Of a DNA stretch of 64,000 nucleotides, positions 25,152-34,124 are shown one piece after another. The DNA is from JAEUMY01 sp033764435 (GTDB taxonomy: Bacteria > Pseudomonadota > Gammaproteobacteria > Burkholderiales > Usitatibacteraceae): the NCBI GenBank assembly GCA_033764435.1, contig JANRIX010000009.1:4940-68939 (forward strand), in the 5' to 3' direction. Each line of letters begins with the position of its first letter. Positions within the stretch are counted from its first letter, which is position 1. Made by a program: the position numbers and the translations under genes. The notes under the pieces were generated by a model. The model was not told the DNA's origin and made no database searches. It saw nothing but the letters and a program-made list of their open reading frames with translations.

Positions 25152-26558
25152 ATGACTGCCCAGACCCTATACGACAAGCTGTGGAACTCCCACGTCGTCC
25201 ATACTGAGGACGATGGGACGGCGCTCATCTACATTGACCGTCACCTCGTGCATGAGGTGACCAGCCCGCAAGCCTTCGAAGGCCTGGAACTGGCCGGCCG
25301 CAAGGTCTGGCGATTGAATTCCATCCTGGCCACGGCGGATCACAACACGCCGACCACGGACAAGGCGCTTGGCATTCCGGACCCGGTGTCCCGTCTTCAG
25401 GTTGAAACGCTGGACGCGAATATTCGCAAGCATGGTGTGCAACAGTATTTCCCGATGCAGGATCATCGCCAGGGCATCGTGCATGTCATCGGGCCGGAGC
25501 AGGGCGCAACACTGCCCGGCATGACGGTGGTGTGCGGAGACTCCCACACCAGCACGCATGGCGCGTTTGCCGCGCTGGCCTTCGGCATCGGCACGAGTGA
25601 AGTCGAGCATGTCATGGCCACCCAGACGCTGGTCGCCAAGAAATCCAAATCGATGCTCATTCACGTCGGCGGCACGCTGGCGCGTGGACTCACCGCCAAG
25701 GACATCGTGCTCGCCATCATCGGCAAGATCGGCACGGCCGGCGGTACGGGCTACGCCATCGAATTTGCCGGGCCCGCCATCCAGTCGCTCAGCATGGAAG
25801 GCCGCATGACTGTGTGCAACATGGCCATCGAGGCGGGCGCACGAGCCGGCATGGTGGCTGTGGACGACACCACGATTGCCTACATTCAGGGCCGCCCCTT
25901 CGCCCCGCGCGGTGCGGATTGGGACAAGGCGGTCCAGTACTGGCGGACATTGCGCTCGGATGAGGGAGCCAAATTCGACCGCGTGGTCGAGCTCGATGCC
26001 TCATCCCTGCGACCGCAGGTGACCTGGGGCACGTCGCCCGAAATGGTCACCACCATTGATGACGTGGTGCCCGATCCCGATGCCGAGCAGGATGCAGTGC
26101 GCCGCGAGGCCATGGCCCGCGCGCTGCAATACATGGGGCTCACACCCAAGACACCCATTGCGAATATTCGCATTGACAAGGTGTTCATCGGCTCATGCAC
26201 CAACTCCCGCATCGAGGATCTGCGCGCTGCAGCGAGCGTGGTAAAGGGCCGGCGCAAGGCGGATAACGTGAAGCTGGCTATGGTCGTGCCCGGCTCCGGC
26301 CTGGTGAAGGCGCAGGCCGAGCAGGAAGGCCTGGACCAGATTTTCAAGGCGGCCGGATTTGAATGGCGCGAACCGGGCTGCTCCATGTGCCTCGGCATGA
26401 ACGAGGACAAGCTGTCGCCGGGCGAACGTTGCGCGTCGACGTCTAATCGAAACTTCGAAGGCCGCCAGGGTCCGGGTGGCCGCACGCATCTTGTCAGTCC
26501 GGCCATGGCCGCCGCCGCCGGCATCGCCGGTCACTTTGTGGACATTCGTCAGCTCTAG
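25152..26558 (+). CDS. leuC: 3-isopropylmalate dehydratase large subunit
   Basis: A 468-residue aconitase-superfamily subunit. Conserved parts: VCGDSHTSTHGAFAALAFGI, the first cluster cysteine in FIGSCTNSRIEDL, and the pair in EPGCSMCLGMNEDKL that completes the [4Fe-4S] site. With LeuD it isomerises 2- to 3-isopropylmalate. It is first in the leuC-(ecn)-leuD-leuB-asd run. Two palindrome copies lie inside (25416, 26160), both read as ANIR; the second replaces residues just before the conserved IDKVFIGSC. Confidence 0.97.
   Translation: MTAQTLYDKLWNSHVVHTEDDGTALIYIDRHLVHEVTSPQAFEGLELAGRKVWRLNSILATADHNTPTTDKALGIPDPVSRLQVETLDANIRKHGVQQYFPMQDHRQGIVHVIGPEQGATLPGMTVVCGDSHTSTHGAFAALAFGIGTSEVEHVMATQTLVAKKSKSMLIHVGGTLARGLTAKDIVLAIIGKIGTAGGTGYAIEFAGPAIQSLSMEGRMTVCNMAIEAGARAGMVAVDDTTIAYIQGRPFAPRGADWDKAVQYWRTLRSDEGAKFDRVVELDASSLRPQVTWGTSPEMVTTIDDVVPDPDAEQDAVRREAMARALQYMGLTPKTPIANIRIDKVFIGSCTNSRIEDLRAAASVVKGRRKADNVKLAMVVPGSGLVKAQAEQEGLDQIFKAAGFEWREPGCSMCLGMNEDKLSPGERCASTSNRNFEGRQGPGGRTHLVSPAMAAAAGIAGHFVDIRQL
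25416..25427. repeat. GCGAATATTCGC palindrome copy 12
   Basis: Exact copy in leuC, read as ANIR; flanks C/A. Confidence 0.97.
26160..26171. repeat. GCGAATATTCGC palindrome copy 13
   Basis: Exact copy in leuC, read as ANIR; 14-mer T/A flanks. Confidence 0.97.
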
Positions 26559-26567
26559 GAGAAAACC

Positions 26568-26705
26568 ATGAAGCGAATCGTGTCAGTGATTCTTTCCGCA
26601 ACCCTTTTGCTGGTCCTGTCCGGCTGCAACACCATTGAAGGCGTCGGCAAGGACATCAAGAAGGGCGGCGAGGCCATCGAGAAGGCCGCCGAAAAGGCCA
26701 AGTAA
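26568..26705 (+). CDS. Entericidin-like small lipoprotein
   Basis: A 45-residue protein. Its signal sequence MKRIVSVILSATLLLVLSGC ends in a lipobox cysteine at residue 20. A short amphipathic tail follows (NTIEGVGKDIKKGGEAIEKA), the hallmark of the entericidin A/B family. ATG at 26568 is preceded by TAGGAGAA. It lies 9 bases after leuC and 1 base before leuD, so it is embedded in the leucine operon. Entericidins are small envelope lipoproteins linked to stress or bacteriolysis in E. coli; here the role is unknown. Confidence 0.9.
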   Translation: MKRIVSVILSATLLLVLSGCNTIEGVGKDIKKGGEAIEKAAEKAK

Positions 26706-26706
26706 C

Positions 26707-27357
26707 GTGCAAGCTTTCACTGTTCATTCCGGGCTGGTGGTGCCCCTCGATCGTGCCAACGTAGACACGGACGCGATCATCCCCAAGCAATTCCTCAAGT
26801 CCATCAAGCGCTCGGGCTTCGGTCCCAATCTGTTCGACGAGTGGCGCTACATGGACATGGGCCAGCCGGGCATGGACAACTCGAAGCGTCCGCTGAACCC
26901 GAACTTCGTGTTGAACGAGCCGCGCTACAAGGGCGCGTCGATTCTGCTGGCGAGGAAGAATTTCGGCTGCGGTTCGTCGCGCGAACATGCGCCCTGGGCG
27001 CTGCAGGATTACGGGTTCCGCTGCGTCATCGCGCCGTCGTTCGCGGACATCTTCTTCAACAATTCATTCAAGAACGGCTTCCTGCCCATCGTTCTAACAG
27101 AAGAGCAGGTGGACAAGCTGTTCCATGAGGTGCTGCCCGAGTCTTACATGTCCGCGGGCTACCAGCTCAAGGTGGATCTCGCCAACCAGGTGGTCACCAC
27201 ACCGGCTGGTGAAAACATGAAGTTCGAGATCGATCCCTTCCGCAAGCACTGCCTGCTGAATGGGCTGGACGAGATCGGCCTCACGCTCAATCACGCGGAC
27301 AAGATCCGCGCATACGAAGACAAACGCAAACAGACCGAGCCCTGGATTTTTACCTAG
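26707..27357 (+). CDS. leuD: 3-isopropylmalate dehydratase small subunit
   Basis: A 216-residue protein starting with GTG 26707 (VQAFTVHSGLVVPLDRANVD). The family signatures are DTDAIIPKQFLKSI and NFGCGSSREHAPWALQDYGF. It is the partner of LeuC. The start lies one base after the entericidin-like stop, so translation is probably coupled. ATG codons further upstream belong to the lipoprotein gene region and are not needed. Confidence 0.96.
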   Translation: MQAFTVHSGLVVPLDRANVDTDAIIPKQFLKSIKRSGFGPNLFDEWRYMDMGQPGMDNSKRPLNPNFVLNEPRYKGASILLARKNFGCGSSREHAPWALQDYGFRCVIAPSFADIFFNNSFKNGFLPIVLTEEQVDKLFHEVLPESYMSAGYQLKVDLANQVVTTPAGENMKFEIDPFRKHCLLNGLDEIGLTLNHADKIRAYEDKRKQTEPWIFT

Positions 27358-27389
27358 GGATCGTCGCCCGCCAGGGTTGCAAAACCCGG

Positions 27390-27434
27390 CGGGAATCCAA
27401 GAAGCAGTCACTGGATTCCCGCTTTCGCGGGAAT
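27390..27434. repeat. REP-like double hairpin between leuD and leuB
   Basis: CGGGAATCCA (27390-27399) pairs with TGGATTCCCG (27412-27421). The overlapping ATTCCCGC (27415-27422) pairs with GCGGGAAT (27427-27434) across a TTTC loop. The TTCCCGCTTTCGCGGGAATGAC unit is a widespread dispersed repeat in proteobacteria (known pattern); other copies cannot be seen here. Confidence 0.7.
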
Positions 27435-27463
27435 GACAGGATCATTTTTCCAATGAGAACATC

Positions 27464-28525
27464 ATGAAGATCGCTCTCCTTCCCGGTGACGGCATCGGTC
27501 CCGAAATCATGGCGGAAGCCGTCAAGGTGCTGGACGCCTTGCGCAAGGACGGACTCAAGGTGGAAACCGAAAGCGCGCTGGTCGGCGGCGCCGCCTACGA
27601 CGCGCACGGCGATCCGCTGCCCGCTGCCACGCTGAAGCTGGCGCAGGAGGCGGATGCCGTGTTGTTCGGCTCCGTGGGCGGCCCGCAGTACGACAAGCTG
27701 CCGCGGGAGAAGCGTCCGGAGAAAGCCATCCTGGGCCTGAGGAAGGAATGTGACTTCTTTGCGAACCTGCGCCCGGCCGTGGTGTTTCCCGAACTGGCCG
27801 ATGCCTCGACGTTGAAACCCGAAGTGGTGGCCGGTCTGGATCTCATGATCATTCGAGAACTCACGGGCGACATCTACTTCGGCGAGCCGCGCGGCATCAC
27901 GGGTGAAGCGGGGTCGCGCATCGGTTTCAACACCATGCATTACACCGAGGCTCAGATCCGTCGCATCCTTCATGTGGGGTTCAAGACGGCGCGCCAGCGC
28001 GGCAAGAAGCTGATGTCGGTGGACAAGATGAATGTGCTGGAATGCACTCAGCTCTGGCGCGATATTGCTGAAGAGATCAAAGCCGAGTACCCGGACGTGG
28101 AGTTGAGCCACATCCTGGTCGACAACGCGGCCATGCAGCTCATCCGCAATCCCAAACAGTTTGACGTGATGGTCACCGGCAACATGTTCGGCGACATCCT
28201 GTCCGACGAGGCCTCCATGCTGACCGGCTCGATCGGCATGCTGCCTTCCGCGTCACTCGATGCGAACGGCAAGGGGCTGTACGAGCCCATCCACGGTTCC
28301 GCACCGGACATCGCGGGCAAGGGCATCGCCAATCCATTGGCGCAAATCTTGTCGCTCGCCATGATGCTGCGCTACACCTTCAACCTGAAGGCCGAGGCGG
28401 ATCGTGTGGAGGGCGCGGTACGCAAAGCGCTGCAGCAGGGCTTGCGAACTGCGGACATCGCCAAACCCGGGGAACGAAAATGTTCGACCTCGGAAATGGG
28501 CGCTGCGGTATTGGCCGCTCTTTGA
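27464..28525 (+). CDS. leuB: 3-isopropylmalate dehydrogenase
   Basis: A 353-residue isocitrate/isopropylmalate dehydrogenase-family protein: MKIALLPGDGIGPEIMAEAV, VGGPQYDKLPREKRPE, LMIIRELTGDIYFGEPRG, the NMFGDILSDEASMLTGSIG signature, and the NAD site GLYEPIHGSAPDIAGKG. It oxidises and decarboxylates 3-isopropylmalate in leucine synthesis. It follows leuD after a 106-base gap with a REP-like repeat. Confidence 0.97.
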   Translation: MKIALLPGDGIGPEIMAEAVKVLDALRKDGLKVETESALVGGAAYDAHGDPLPAATLKLAQEADAVLFGSVGGPQYDKLPREKRPEKAILGLRKECDFFANLRPAVVFPELADASTLKPEVVAGLDLMIIRELTGDIYFGEPRGITGEAGSRIGFNTMHYTEAQIRRILHVGFKTARQRGKKLMSVDKMNVLECTQLWRDIAEEIKAEYPDVELSHILVDNAAMQLIRNPKQFDVMVTGNMFGDILSDEASMLTGSIGMLPSASLDANGKGLYEPIHGSAPDIAGKGIANPLAQILSLAMMLRYTFNLKAEADRVEGAVRKALQQGLRTADIAKPGERKCSTSEMGAAVLAAL

Positions 28526-28550
28526 ATTCATGAAGCGCAGGCAACCGCCT

Positions 28551-28562
28551 GCGAATATTCGC
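28551..28562. repeat. GCGAATATTCGC palindrome copy 14
   Basis: Exact 14-mer copy (T/A flanks) in the 60-base leuB-asd gap, 23 bases before the asd start. Confidence 0.97.
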
Positions 28563-28585
28563 AAAGAACTGAATCGGGATAAATC

Positions 28586-29698
28586 ATGTTGAAAGTCGGA
28601 ATGGTGGGTTGGCGCGGGATGGTGGGATCGGTGCTCATGGAGCGCATGCGGGCGGAGGGGGATTTCGCCCTGATCGATCCGGTGTTTTTATCGACATCTG
28701 CGGCAGGCGGCAAGGGCCCGGCTGAAGCCAAGGGCGCGCCGCTGCTGGATGGCAACGATGTGAATGCCTTGAAGGCCATGGATGTGGTGATCACCTGCCA
28801 AGGTGGCGACTACACCAAGGCGGTCTTTCCGAAGCTCCGCGAAGCAGGCTGGAACGGGTACTGGATCGACGCTGCCTCGGCGCTGCGCATGGCGGATCAC
28901 GCGGTGATCATCCTCGACCCGGTCAACATGCCGGTGATCGAGAAGGCGCTGGCCGATGGCAAGAAGGACTTCATCGGCGGCAACTGCACGAATAGCATCA
29001 TGCTCATGGCGACCGACGGTCTCTTCAAGGCCGGACTGGTGGAGTGGGTCACGGCCATGACCTATCAAGCGGCCAGCGGGGCGGGCGCTGCCAACATGCG
29101 CGAGCTGCTCGCGCAAATGGGCGAGCTGCATGCGGTGTCGAAGAAGCTGCTCGATGATCCGGCATCCGCCATTCTGGACATCGACCGCGAAGTGGCCGGC
29201 ATTCTGCGCGACGAAACATTTCCCAAGCAGAACTTCGGAGTGCCGCTGGCGGGTAGCCTGATTCCATGGATCGACTCCGACCTCGGGAACGGTCAGAGCC
29301 GCGAGGAATGGAAGGCCATGGCCGAAACCAACAAGATTCTCGGACTCGCGCCGGAAACCGTGCCTGTCGACGGCATCTGTGTCCGCATTGGCGCGATGCG
29401 TTGCCACAGCCTGGCGCTCACCATCAAGCTGAAGCGGGATGTGCCGCTGGCAGAAATCGAACAGATCATCGCCGGGGCCAACGACTGGGTGCGTCTGATT
29501 CCCAATCGCAAGGAAGACACGGTCCGCGAATTGACGCCGACGCGCGTCACCGGCACCCTTGAAGTGCCCATCGGCAGGCTGCGCAAGCTGCCCATGGGCG
29601 GCGAGTACCTGTCGGCGTTCACCGTTGGCGATCAGTTGTTGTGGGGTGCTGCCGAGCCGCTGCGGCGTATGCTCAGAATCCTGCTCAACAAGGCCTGA
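28586..29698 (+). CDS. asd: Aspartate-semialdehyde dehydrogenase
   Basis: A 370-residue protein with the NADP motif VGMVGWRGMVGSVLMERM at the N-terminus and the active cysteine Cys134 in FIGGNCTNSIM. SGAGAANMRELLAQM and the catalytic histidine region GAMRCHSLALTIK follow. It reduces aspartyl phosphate to the semialdehyde for Lys/Met/Thr and diaminopimelate synthesis. This is the gram-negative type, longer than the 340-residue branch. Typical betaproteobacterial placement after leuB. Confidence 0.97.
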   Translation: MLKVGMVGWRGMVGSVLMERMRAEGDFALIDPVFLSTSAAGGKGPAEAKGAPLLDGNDVNALKAMDVVITCQGGDYTKAVFPKLREAGWNGYWIDAASALRMADHAVIILDPVNMPVIEKALADGKKDFIGGNCTNSIMLMATDGLFKAGLVEWVTAMTYQAASGAGAANMRELLAQMGELHAVSKKLLDDPASAILDIDREVAGILRDETFPKQNFGVPLAGSLIPWIDSDLGNGQSREEWKAMAETNKILGLAPETVPVDGICVRIGAMRCHSLALTIKLKRDVPLAEIEQIIAGANDWVRLIPNRKEDTVRELTPTRVTGTLEVPIGRLRKLPMGGEYLSAFTVGDQLLWGAAEPLRRMLRILLNKA

Positions 29699-29803
29699 AC
29701 GGGAGCTAACCAATTGATTCGCAACGGCTAGCGGGAAAAGCTGAAGCGGTATTGGGGTGGTCTCAGGGATTTTTCTCGGGGTAACGTGAGAAAGCGTTTG
29801 AGG

Positions 29804-29832
29804 TTGCAACAATAACTGCTTGATGTTATTTT
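29804..29832 (+). promoter_or_regulatory. Candidate sigma-70 promoter of fimV
   Basis: TTGCAA (29804-29809) and TATTTT (29827-29832) are 17 bases apart, in an AT-rich patch 33 bases before the fimV start. Predicted by eye from consensus only. Confidence 0.4.
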
Positions 29833-29865
29833 ACTTTGTCAGATGATTACAGGCTTGGAGCGCGA

Positions 29866-32553
29866 ATGATTCGTTCTGCGAAAACAATCAAGCGAATCGT
29901 GGGGGGGGTCCTGCTCGTATCGGCGGCTTGGTCCGGCGCCCTGCACGCTGCTGGACTTGGCAAACTGTCGGTCACGTCGGCATTGGGGCAACCGCTCCAG
30001 GCCGAGATCGAGCTTGTCTCGCTTCAGCCCGGCGAATTCGAATCCCTCAATGCACGTGTTGCCAGTCCCGATGCCTACCGCGAGGCGCGCATCGAGTACT
30101 CGTCCGCGCTGCGTCAGATCCGTTTCACGCCCGAGCGCCGTGCCAATGGCACGCCCATCCTCAAGGTCACCACAGTCGGCCCGATCAACGAGCCGTTCCT
30201 GGATGTATTGGTCGAGTTGACCTGGCCTGCCGGCAAGCTGCTTCGCGAGTATCCGATTCTGCTGGATCCGCCCGGATTCACCGATGCCCGCCCGCCAGTG
30301 GCCGCCTCCGCGCCCGCTGCCGCGACTACGGCTGCACCGTCCTCGCCGCAGGTGGCAACGGTGGCACCGCCCAAGGCCGTCGATCCGGTGAAGCCCAGCG
30401 TTTCCGCTGCGGCACCGGCAACACCCGCGAAGGCTGCGCCTGCTGCACCGGACACCTATGAGGTGAAGAAGGGCGACACGCTCAACAAAATCGCCAGCGA
30501 GGTCAAGCCAGAAACGGTCAGCCTGGAACAGATGCTGGTCGCGCTGTATCGCGAGAATCAGGCGGCGTTCATCGACAGCAACATGAACCGCCTCAAGGCC
30601 GGACAGATTCTGCGCGTGCCGACCCAGGACAACGTTGCCAAGATCTCCAATTCGGACGCCAAGAAGGAAATCCGGGTTCAGGTCGAGAATTGGAAAAACT
30701 ATCGTGAATCGGTTGCCGGCGCCGTGGCCTCCTCCACGCCCAGCAGCGCGCCGGCCAATCAGGCCAGCGGAAAGATCGCGACCGCCACGCCGGGTGCGCC
30801 GACTGGTGCGCCGTCCAAGGATGTGCTGAAGATCGCCAAAGCGGATGCACCTGCGGGTGCGGCCACCGGGGCGGCCGGCTCCAAGGCGGCGCAGGATCAG
30901 ATCAACGCCTTGAAGGAAGAAGCGACGGCCCGTGAAGGTGCCCTGAAGGAAGCGAAGTCACGCGTGGCCGATCTGGAAAAGCAGATCGCAGACATGCGCA
31001 AGCTGATGGAGCTGAAGGGCATCACACCGCCCGGCAAGCCTGGCGAGGCAGCAAAGCCCGTAGCCAAGGCCGATGAGAAGAAAGCGCCCGAACCGGCCAA
31101 GCCCGCAGACACCAAAGTCGCACAGGTCACACCTGCCAAACCCGCTGAACCGGCAAAGGCACCTGAACCGGCCAAGGTTGAGCCCGCCAAGACGGACGCA
31201 GCCAAGCCTGCCGACCCTGCCAAGCCGGCGGATGCAGCCAAGCCTGCCGAACCGCCCAAGTCCGAAGAGGCCAAGCCGGCTGACAAGCCGAAGCCTGCCC
31301 CGGCCAAGCCCAAGGCTGCCCCCCCGCCGCCGCCGCCCGAGCCCACGATCATGGACATGATCATGGAGAACCTGGCGCTGATCGGCGGTGGAATTGGTGC
31401 GCTGGTACTGGGTGTCGGTGGATTCCTGTTCGCCCGCAAGCGCAAGGCCAAGGCCTCAAATACCGGCGGACCGTTCACCTCTGCGGCATCGAGCATCCTC
31501 CCCAGCGATCTCAAGCCGCCGACGACCACGTCGGGCAAGGCCGCAGGTGGTCTGATCGATACCGGCAACAGCTCTTTCCTTACCGACTTTGACAAGCAGG
31601 GTTCGGGCACGATCGATACGGATGAAGTCGATCCGGTTGCTGAAGCCGAGGTTTACATCGCCTATGGCCGCGACGCCCAGGCCGAGGAAATCCTGAAGGA
31701 GGCGATGGGCCGCGACAAGAGCCGCCATGAAATCACCCTGAAGCTGCTCGAGATCTATCACACCCGCAAGTCTGTCCAGGCCTTTGAAACGCTGGCTCGG
31801 GAATTCAAGGACACCGCAGGCGAAACCAGCCCGGCATGGGCGCGTGCGGCGGCCATGGGTGCGCAGCTCGATCCGTCGAATTCGCTCTACGCCGGTTTTG
31901 CGTCGCAGGACTTTGGCTCGACGGCGACCATGCCTGCCGCAGCAGCAGGCGCTGGCGCCGCTGCAGCCGGTACGCCGCCTGATCTCGACTTTGATCTGGG
32001 CTTCAATTCCGAAGCGCCCAAGCCCACGGTTGATGTGCCGCTCGATACGCCGTCCACCCAGCCTGATATCGATCTGGGTTTTGACCTGAACCTGAGCGGC
32101 CCGGATTCGGTTGCCCCGGCTGCAGCACCTGCCGCGGATGCGGGTAGCGGGCTGGACTTCGATCTCGATCTCGACAAGACGGTCGCCGCGCCCAGCGCGC
32201 CGGCTGCGGCCGCCCCGGCTGCTGCCGACGCAGGATTCGACTTCGATCTGTCATCCCTTTCGCTGGACAGTGGCAGCGACAAGACCACGCCGGTCGCATC
32301 AACGCCCGAGAACGAAAAGACGGCTGCATTCAACCTCGGGGACATCAGCCTTGATCTGGATGCCGGCCCGGCCACTGGCGCTGATGCGGCCCCTGCAGGC
32401 AGCGGTGACGCGTCCTCCACCAAGCTCGAACTTGCGCGCGCCTACGTGGAGATCGGTGACAAGGATGGTGCCAAGGAAATCCTGCAGGAAGTGATGCGGG
32501 AAGGCACCGCAGCCCAGAAGCAGGAAGCCCAGGCATTGATGTCTTCGCTCTGA
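29866..32553 (+). CDS. fimV: FimV/HubP-type peptidoglycan-binding polar hub protein
   Basis: An 895-residue protein. ATG 29866 follows TTGGAG. In order: a signal peptide ending near LHAA, the FimV N-terminal domain (GLGKLSVTSALGQPLQAEIE), a LysM domain (DTYEVKKGDTLNKIASEV, about residues 200-250), a coiled coil around 345-385, a Pro/Ala/Lys-rich periplasmic linker, and one TM helix (LALIGGGIGALVLGVGGFLF). The cytoplasmic acidic part has repeated DFDLDL motifs, and the FimV C-terminal domain is LELARAYVEIGDKDGAKEIL. Homologues organise polar type IV pilus machinery. No palindrome copy lies within it. Confidence 0.93.
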   Translation: MIRSAKTIKRIVGGVLLVSAAWSGALHAAGLGKLSVTSALGQPLQAEIELVSLQPGEFESLNARVASPDAYREARIEYSSALRQIRFTPERRANGTPILKVTTVGPINEPFLDVLVELTWPAGKLLREYPILLDPPGFTDARPPVAASAPAAATTAAPSSPQVATVAPPKAVDPVKPSVSAAAPATPAKAAPAAPDTYEVKKGDTLNKIASEVKPETVSLEQMLVALYRENQAAFIDSNMNRLKAGQILRVPTQDNVAKISNSDAKKEIRVQVENWKNYRESVAGAVASSTPSSAPANQASGKIATATPGAPTGAPSKDVLKIAKADAPAGAATGAAGSKAAQDQINALKEEATAREGALKEAKSRVADLEKQIADMRKLMELKGITPPGKPGEAAKPVAKADEKKAPEPAKPADTKVAQVTPAKPAEPAKAPEPAKVEPAKTDAAKPADPAKPADAAKPAEPPKSEEAKPADKPKPAPAKPKAAPPPPPPEPTIMDMIMENLALIGGGIGALVLGVGGFLFARKRKAKASNTGGPFTSAASSILPSDLKPPTTTSGKAAGGLIDTGNSSFLTDFDKQGSGTIDTDEVDPVAEAEVYIAYGRDAQAEEILKEAMGRDKSRHEITLKLLEIYHTRKSVQAFETLAREFKDTAGETSPAWARAAAMGAQLDPSNSLYAGFASQDFGSTATMPAAAAGAGAAAAGTPPDLDFDLGFNSEAPKPTVDVPLDTPSTQPDIDLGFDLNLSGPDSVAPAAAPAADAGSGLDFDLDLDKTVAAPSAPAAAAPAAADAGFDFDLSSLSLDSGSDKTTPVASTPENEKTAAFNLGDISLDLDAGPATGADAAPAGSGDASSTKLELARAYVEIGDKDGAKEILQEVMREGTAAQKQEAQALMSSL

Positions 32554-32568
32554 TTGGTTTGATGCAAG

Positions 32569-32598
32569 GACAAAGGCGCGGCATGCCGCGCCTTTGTC
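32569..32598. terminator. 30-base perfect palindrome after fimV, probable terminator
   Basis: A perfect 15-base inverted repeat centred on GCATGC, with arms beginning GACAAAGGCGCGG, located 15 bases after the fimV stop. Only a weak T-run (ATTTC) follows, so termination may be partial, with truA downstream. Confidence 0.65.
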
Positions 32599-32686
32599 AT
32601 TTCAGGGGGCCAGACAGCACATCATGGGCAGCGAACCTGAGGGTGGCGGGGCGCTTCGCATGACCAACGAGGTTGAGGGTCCAACC

Positions 32687-33469
32687 ATGCGCATTGCGCT
32701 GGGCATTGAATACGACGGCAGCAACTATCGTGGCTGGCAGACGCAGCCACAGGGTGGCGCCATTCAGGATCACGTCGAATCGGCGTTGACCCAACTGGCC
32801 GACGCGCCGATTGCCGTGGTGGCGGCTGGCCGCACGGATGCGGGGGTGCATGCGCTGCATCAGGTGGTGCACTTCGATGCGCCGGTGGAACGCGATGCCA
32901 ATGCCTGGGTGCGCGGCACGAACCGTTTTCTCCCTGCGAATATTCGCGTGCTGTGGGCGACTCAGGTGGCAAGCGACTTTCACGCCCGATTCTCGGCCCG
33001 CTCACGCAGCTATCAATACTGGCTGCTCAATGATGCGGTGGGCCCGGGCGTCTTTCAGGGGCGCATGGGCTGGTTCCACTCGCCGCTGGACGAAGCGCGC
33101 ATGCAGGCGGCTGCCGACATGCTGGTTGGGGAGCATGACTTCACCACCTTCCGCTCATCCGAGTGCCAGGCGAAGTCCCCGGTGAGAGTAATGGCGTCAA
33201 TCAGCGTGGTTCGTGCGGGACAGATCATCCGGCTCGATTTCCGGGCCAATGCATTCCTGCATCACATGGTGCGCAACCTCGTGGGCAGCCTGGTCTATGT
33301 CGGCTGCGGCCGCCAGGACGTGGACTGGATGGGCGAGATTCTGCGCGCCCGCGATCGTGCGCTGGCCGCGCCCACGTTCGCACCTGACGGGTTGTATCTC
33401 AGTGCAGTCGACTATGATGCGGGATGGTCACTTCCATCCATTCGTCCGCGAATCCCCTGGTCATGCTGA
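32687..33469 (+). CDS. truA: tRNA pseudouridine(38-40) synthase
   Basis: A 260-residue TruA: MRIALGIEYDGSNYRGWQTQ, catalytic Asp51 in AGRTDAGVHALHQVVHFD, DFHARFSARSRSYQYWL, and the C-terminal RANAFLHHMVRNLVG. It modifies U38-U40 in tRNA anticodon arms. ATG 32687 after GAGGGT fits the family start; in-frame ATGs upstream (for example 32660) would add a non-conserved leader. ANIR at 32936 is a palindrome copy, just after the FLP that precedes the conserved core. Confidence 0.95.
   Translation: MRIALGIEYDGSNYRGWQTQPQGGAIQDHVESALTQLADAPIAVVAAGRTDAGVHALHQVVHFDAPVERDANAWVRGTNRFLPANIRVLWATQVASDFHARFSARSRSYQYWLLNDAVGPGVFQGRMGWFHSPLDEARMQAAADMLVGEHDFTTFRSSECQAKSPVRVMASISVVRAGQIIRLDFRANAFLHHMVRNLVGSLVYVGCGRQDVDWMGEILRARDRALAAPTFAPDGLYLSAVDYDAGWSLPSIRPRIPWSC
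32936..32947. repeat. GCGAATATTCGC palindrome copy 15
   Basis: Exact copy in truA, read as ANIR; flanks T/G. Confidence 0.97.
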
Positions 33470-33500
33470 ATTCCCAAGTCGGACCGCGGTCCAAGCCGGC

Positions 33501-34124
33501 GTGAACGTGCGCATCAAAATCTGTGGCATCACCCGGGTTGAAGACGCCTTGCTGGCGGCCGAGCTCGGCGCGCACGCCGTTGGCTTCGTCTTTCATCCGG
33601 GGTCGCCGCGTGCGGTGACGCCTCAAGCGGCCGCCCGGATCGCGGCAGCCCTGCCGGCCTTCATCAGCGTGGTCGGGCTTTTCGTCAACGCCAGCCCCGC
33701 GAATATTCGCGAAGCCGCAGAGGTCGTTCCGCTGGACCTCCTTCAGTTCCATGGAGATGAGGCGCCGGAGGCATGTTCGGGCTATGGCCGGCGGTACATC
33801 AAGGCCGTGCGCATGGCGCCCGGGGTCGATTTGGTAAAATGTGCGGCTGAATTTCACCAGTCGGCCGGGCTGCTGTTGGACGCTCATGTCGCGGGTGCCT
33901 GGGGCGGCACGGGCCAGCGATTCGACTGGGCACGGGTGCCGAAAGGGCTGGCAAAGCCGGTGATCCTGTCGGGCGGACTGAGTCCGGAAAACGTGGCGGA
34001 CGGCATTCGCGCCGTGCGTCCGGTGGCGGTGGATGTGTCCAGCGGCGTCGAATCGGCGCCGGGCATCAAGGACCCCGAAAAACTGAAGGCGTTCATTCAC
34101 GAGGCGCAACATGCAGATGTATGA
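33501..34124 (+). CDS. trpF: Phosphoribosylanthranilate isomerase
   Basis: About 207 residues, (beta/alpha)8: VRIKICGITRVEDALLAAEL with the active cysteine, AVGFVFHPGSPR, VPLDLLQFHGDE, and the phosphate loop VILSGGLSPENVADGI...VDVSSGVESAPG. Third step of tryptophan synthesis. The start is GTG 33501 or GTG 33507; neither has a clear ribosome site. It overlaps trpB by 14 bases. ANIR at 33699 is a palindrome copy in the segment between beta-strands 3 and 4. Confidence 0.95.
   Translation: MNVRIKICGITRVEDALLAAELGAHAVGFVFHPGSPRAVTPQAAARIAAALPAFISVVGLFVNASPANIREAAEVVPLDLLQFHGDEAPEACSGYGRRYIKAVRMAPGVDLVKCAAEFHQSAGLLLDAHVAGAWGGTGQRFDWARVPKGLAKPVILSGGLSPENVADGIRAVRPVAVDVSSGVESAPGIKDPEKLKAFIHEAQHADV
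33699..33710. repeat. GCGAATATTCGC palindrome copy 16
   Basis: Exact copy in trpF, read as ANIR; flanks C/G. Confidence 0.97.
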
